Notes under the pieces: model-generated
Seen by the model: the letters and a program-made list of their open reading frames with translations, nothing else
Databases searched by the model: none
What the model was told of the DNA's origin: nothing
Position numbers and translations under genes: made by a program
Source of the DNA: Sulfurovum sp.
GTDB taxonomy: Bacteria; Campylobacterota; Campylobacteria; Campylobacterales; Sulfurovaceae
Assembly: GCA_020721385.1 (NCBI GenBank)
Contig: DYMW01000090.1
Span: forward strand, 1 to 5,902
DNA length: 5,902 nt
Reading direction: 5' to 3'
Shown: piece after piece, positions 5,877 to 5,902 of the stretch
How positions within the stretch are numbered: the stretch's first letter is position 1
Layout: every line of letters starts with the position of its first letter

Positions 5877-5902
5877 AAACAAATATGAGAAAAGTGCTAT
5901 AA
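5877..5902 (+). other. Short non-coding end of the window after tpiA
   Basis: These 26 bases hold only a five-codon ATG-to-TAA frame (5885-5902) with no ribosome site, so no gene is called. No terminator hairpin is visible. In related genomes fabI commonly comes next, but nothing here shows it. Confidence 0.5.

Noticed and set aside
5885..5902. Five-codon frame ATG...TAA after tpiA, considered as a leader peptide or start of the next gene.
   Set aside because: It has no ribosome binding site, is far too short and ends at the window edge; it is more likely chance in an intergenic spacer.

Overview
The window looks like chromosomal DNA from a Campylobacterota (epsilonproteobacterial) bacterium. 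The main reason is a gene order I know from that phylum: rsfS and nadD on one strand, head to head with gap-pgk-tpiA on the other. The encoded proteins also have Campylobacterota traits: a short 229-residue triosephosphate isomerase starting MIYAANFKTNHTR, and a phosphoglycerate kinase with VFIRCDFNVP near its start. The DNA is AT-rich (one gap line counts to about 37% G+C). The genus cannot be fixed from the sequence; Sulfurimonas- or Sulfurovum-like relatives are plausible. In relatives fabI often follows tpiA, but the window ends 26 bases after tpiA, so this cannot be seen.

Layout. Bases 1-111 hold the last 36 codons of an unidentified gene. Bases 112-163 are an AT-only-rich leader with -10-like boxes and a long imperfect palindrome. 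Bases 164-1927 encode a secreted right-handed parallel beta-helix protein of 587 residues, the only accessory-looking gene here. It meets the minus-strand pair rsfS (1928-2269) and nadD (2276-2839) tail to tail with no base between the stop codons. A compact divergent control region (2840-2902) separates nadD from gap (2903-3901). pgk (3905-5101) follows after 3 bases, then an 85-base gap with a 24-base hairpin and a candidate promoter, then tpiA (5187-5876).

Function. gap, pgk and tpiA encode three consecutive steps of the lower glycolytic/gluconeogenic trunk. In the GAPDH, the residues that normally select NAD are replaced, which suggests use of NADP and an anabolic (gluconeogenic) role. 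nadD makes nicotinic acid adenine dinucleotide for NAD(P) synthesis, so cofactor synthesis sits back to back with a major cofactor user. rsfS encodes the ribosomal silencing factor. The beta-helix protein has a signal peptide and probably acts on, or binds, a polysaccharide outside the cytoplasm, but its substrate and activity are unknown.

I see no CRISPR array, complete insertion sequence, tRNA, rRNA or riboswitch, and no convincing new multi-gene system. The points most worth following are the GAPDH cofactor site, the altered PGK SHxxRP motif, the pgk-tpiA hairpin, the nadD TTG start with opposed promoters, and the unassigned beta-helix protein.
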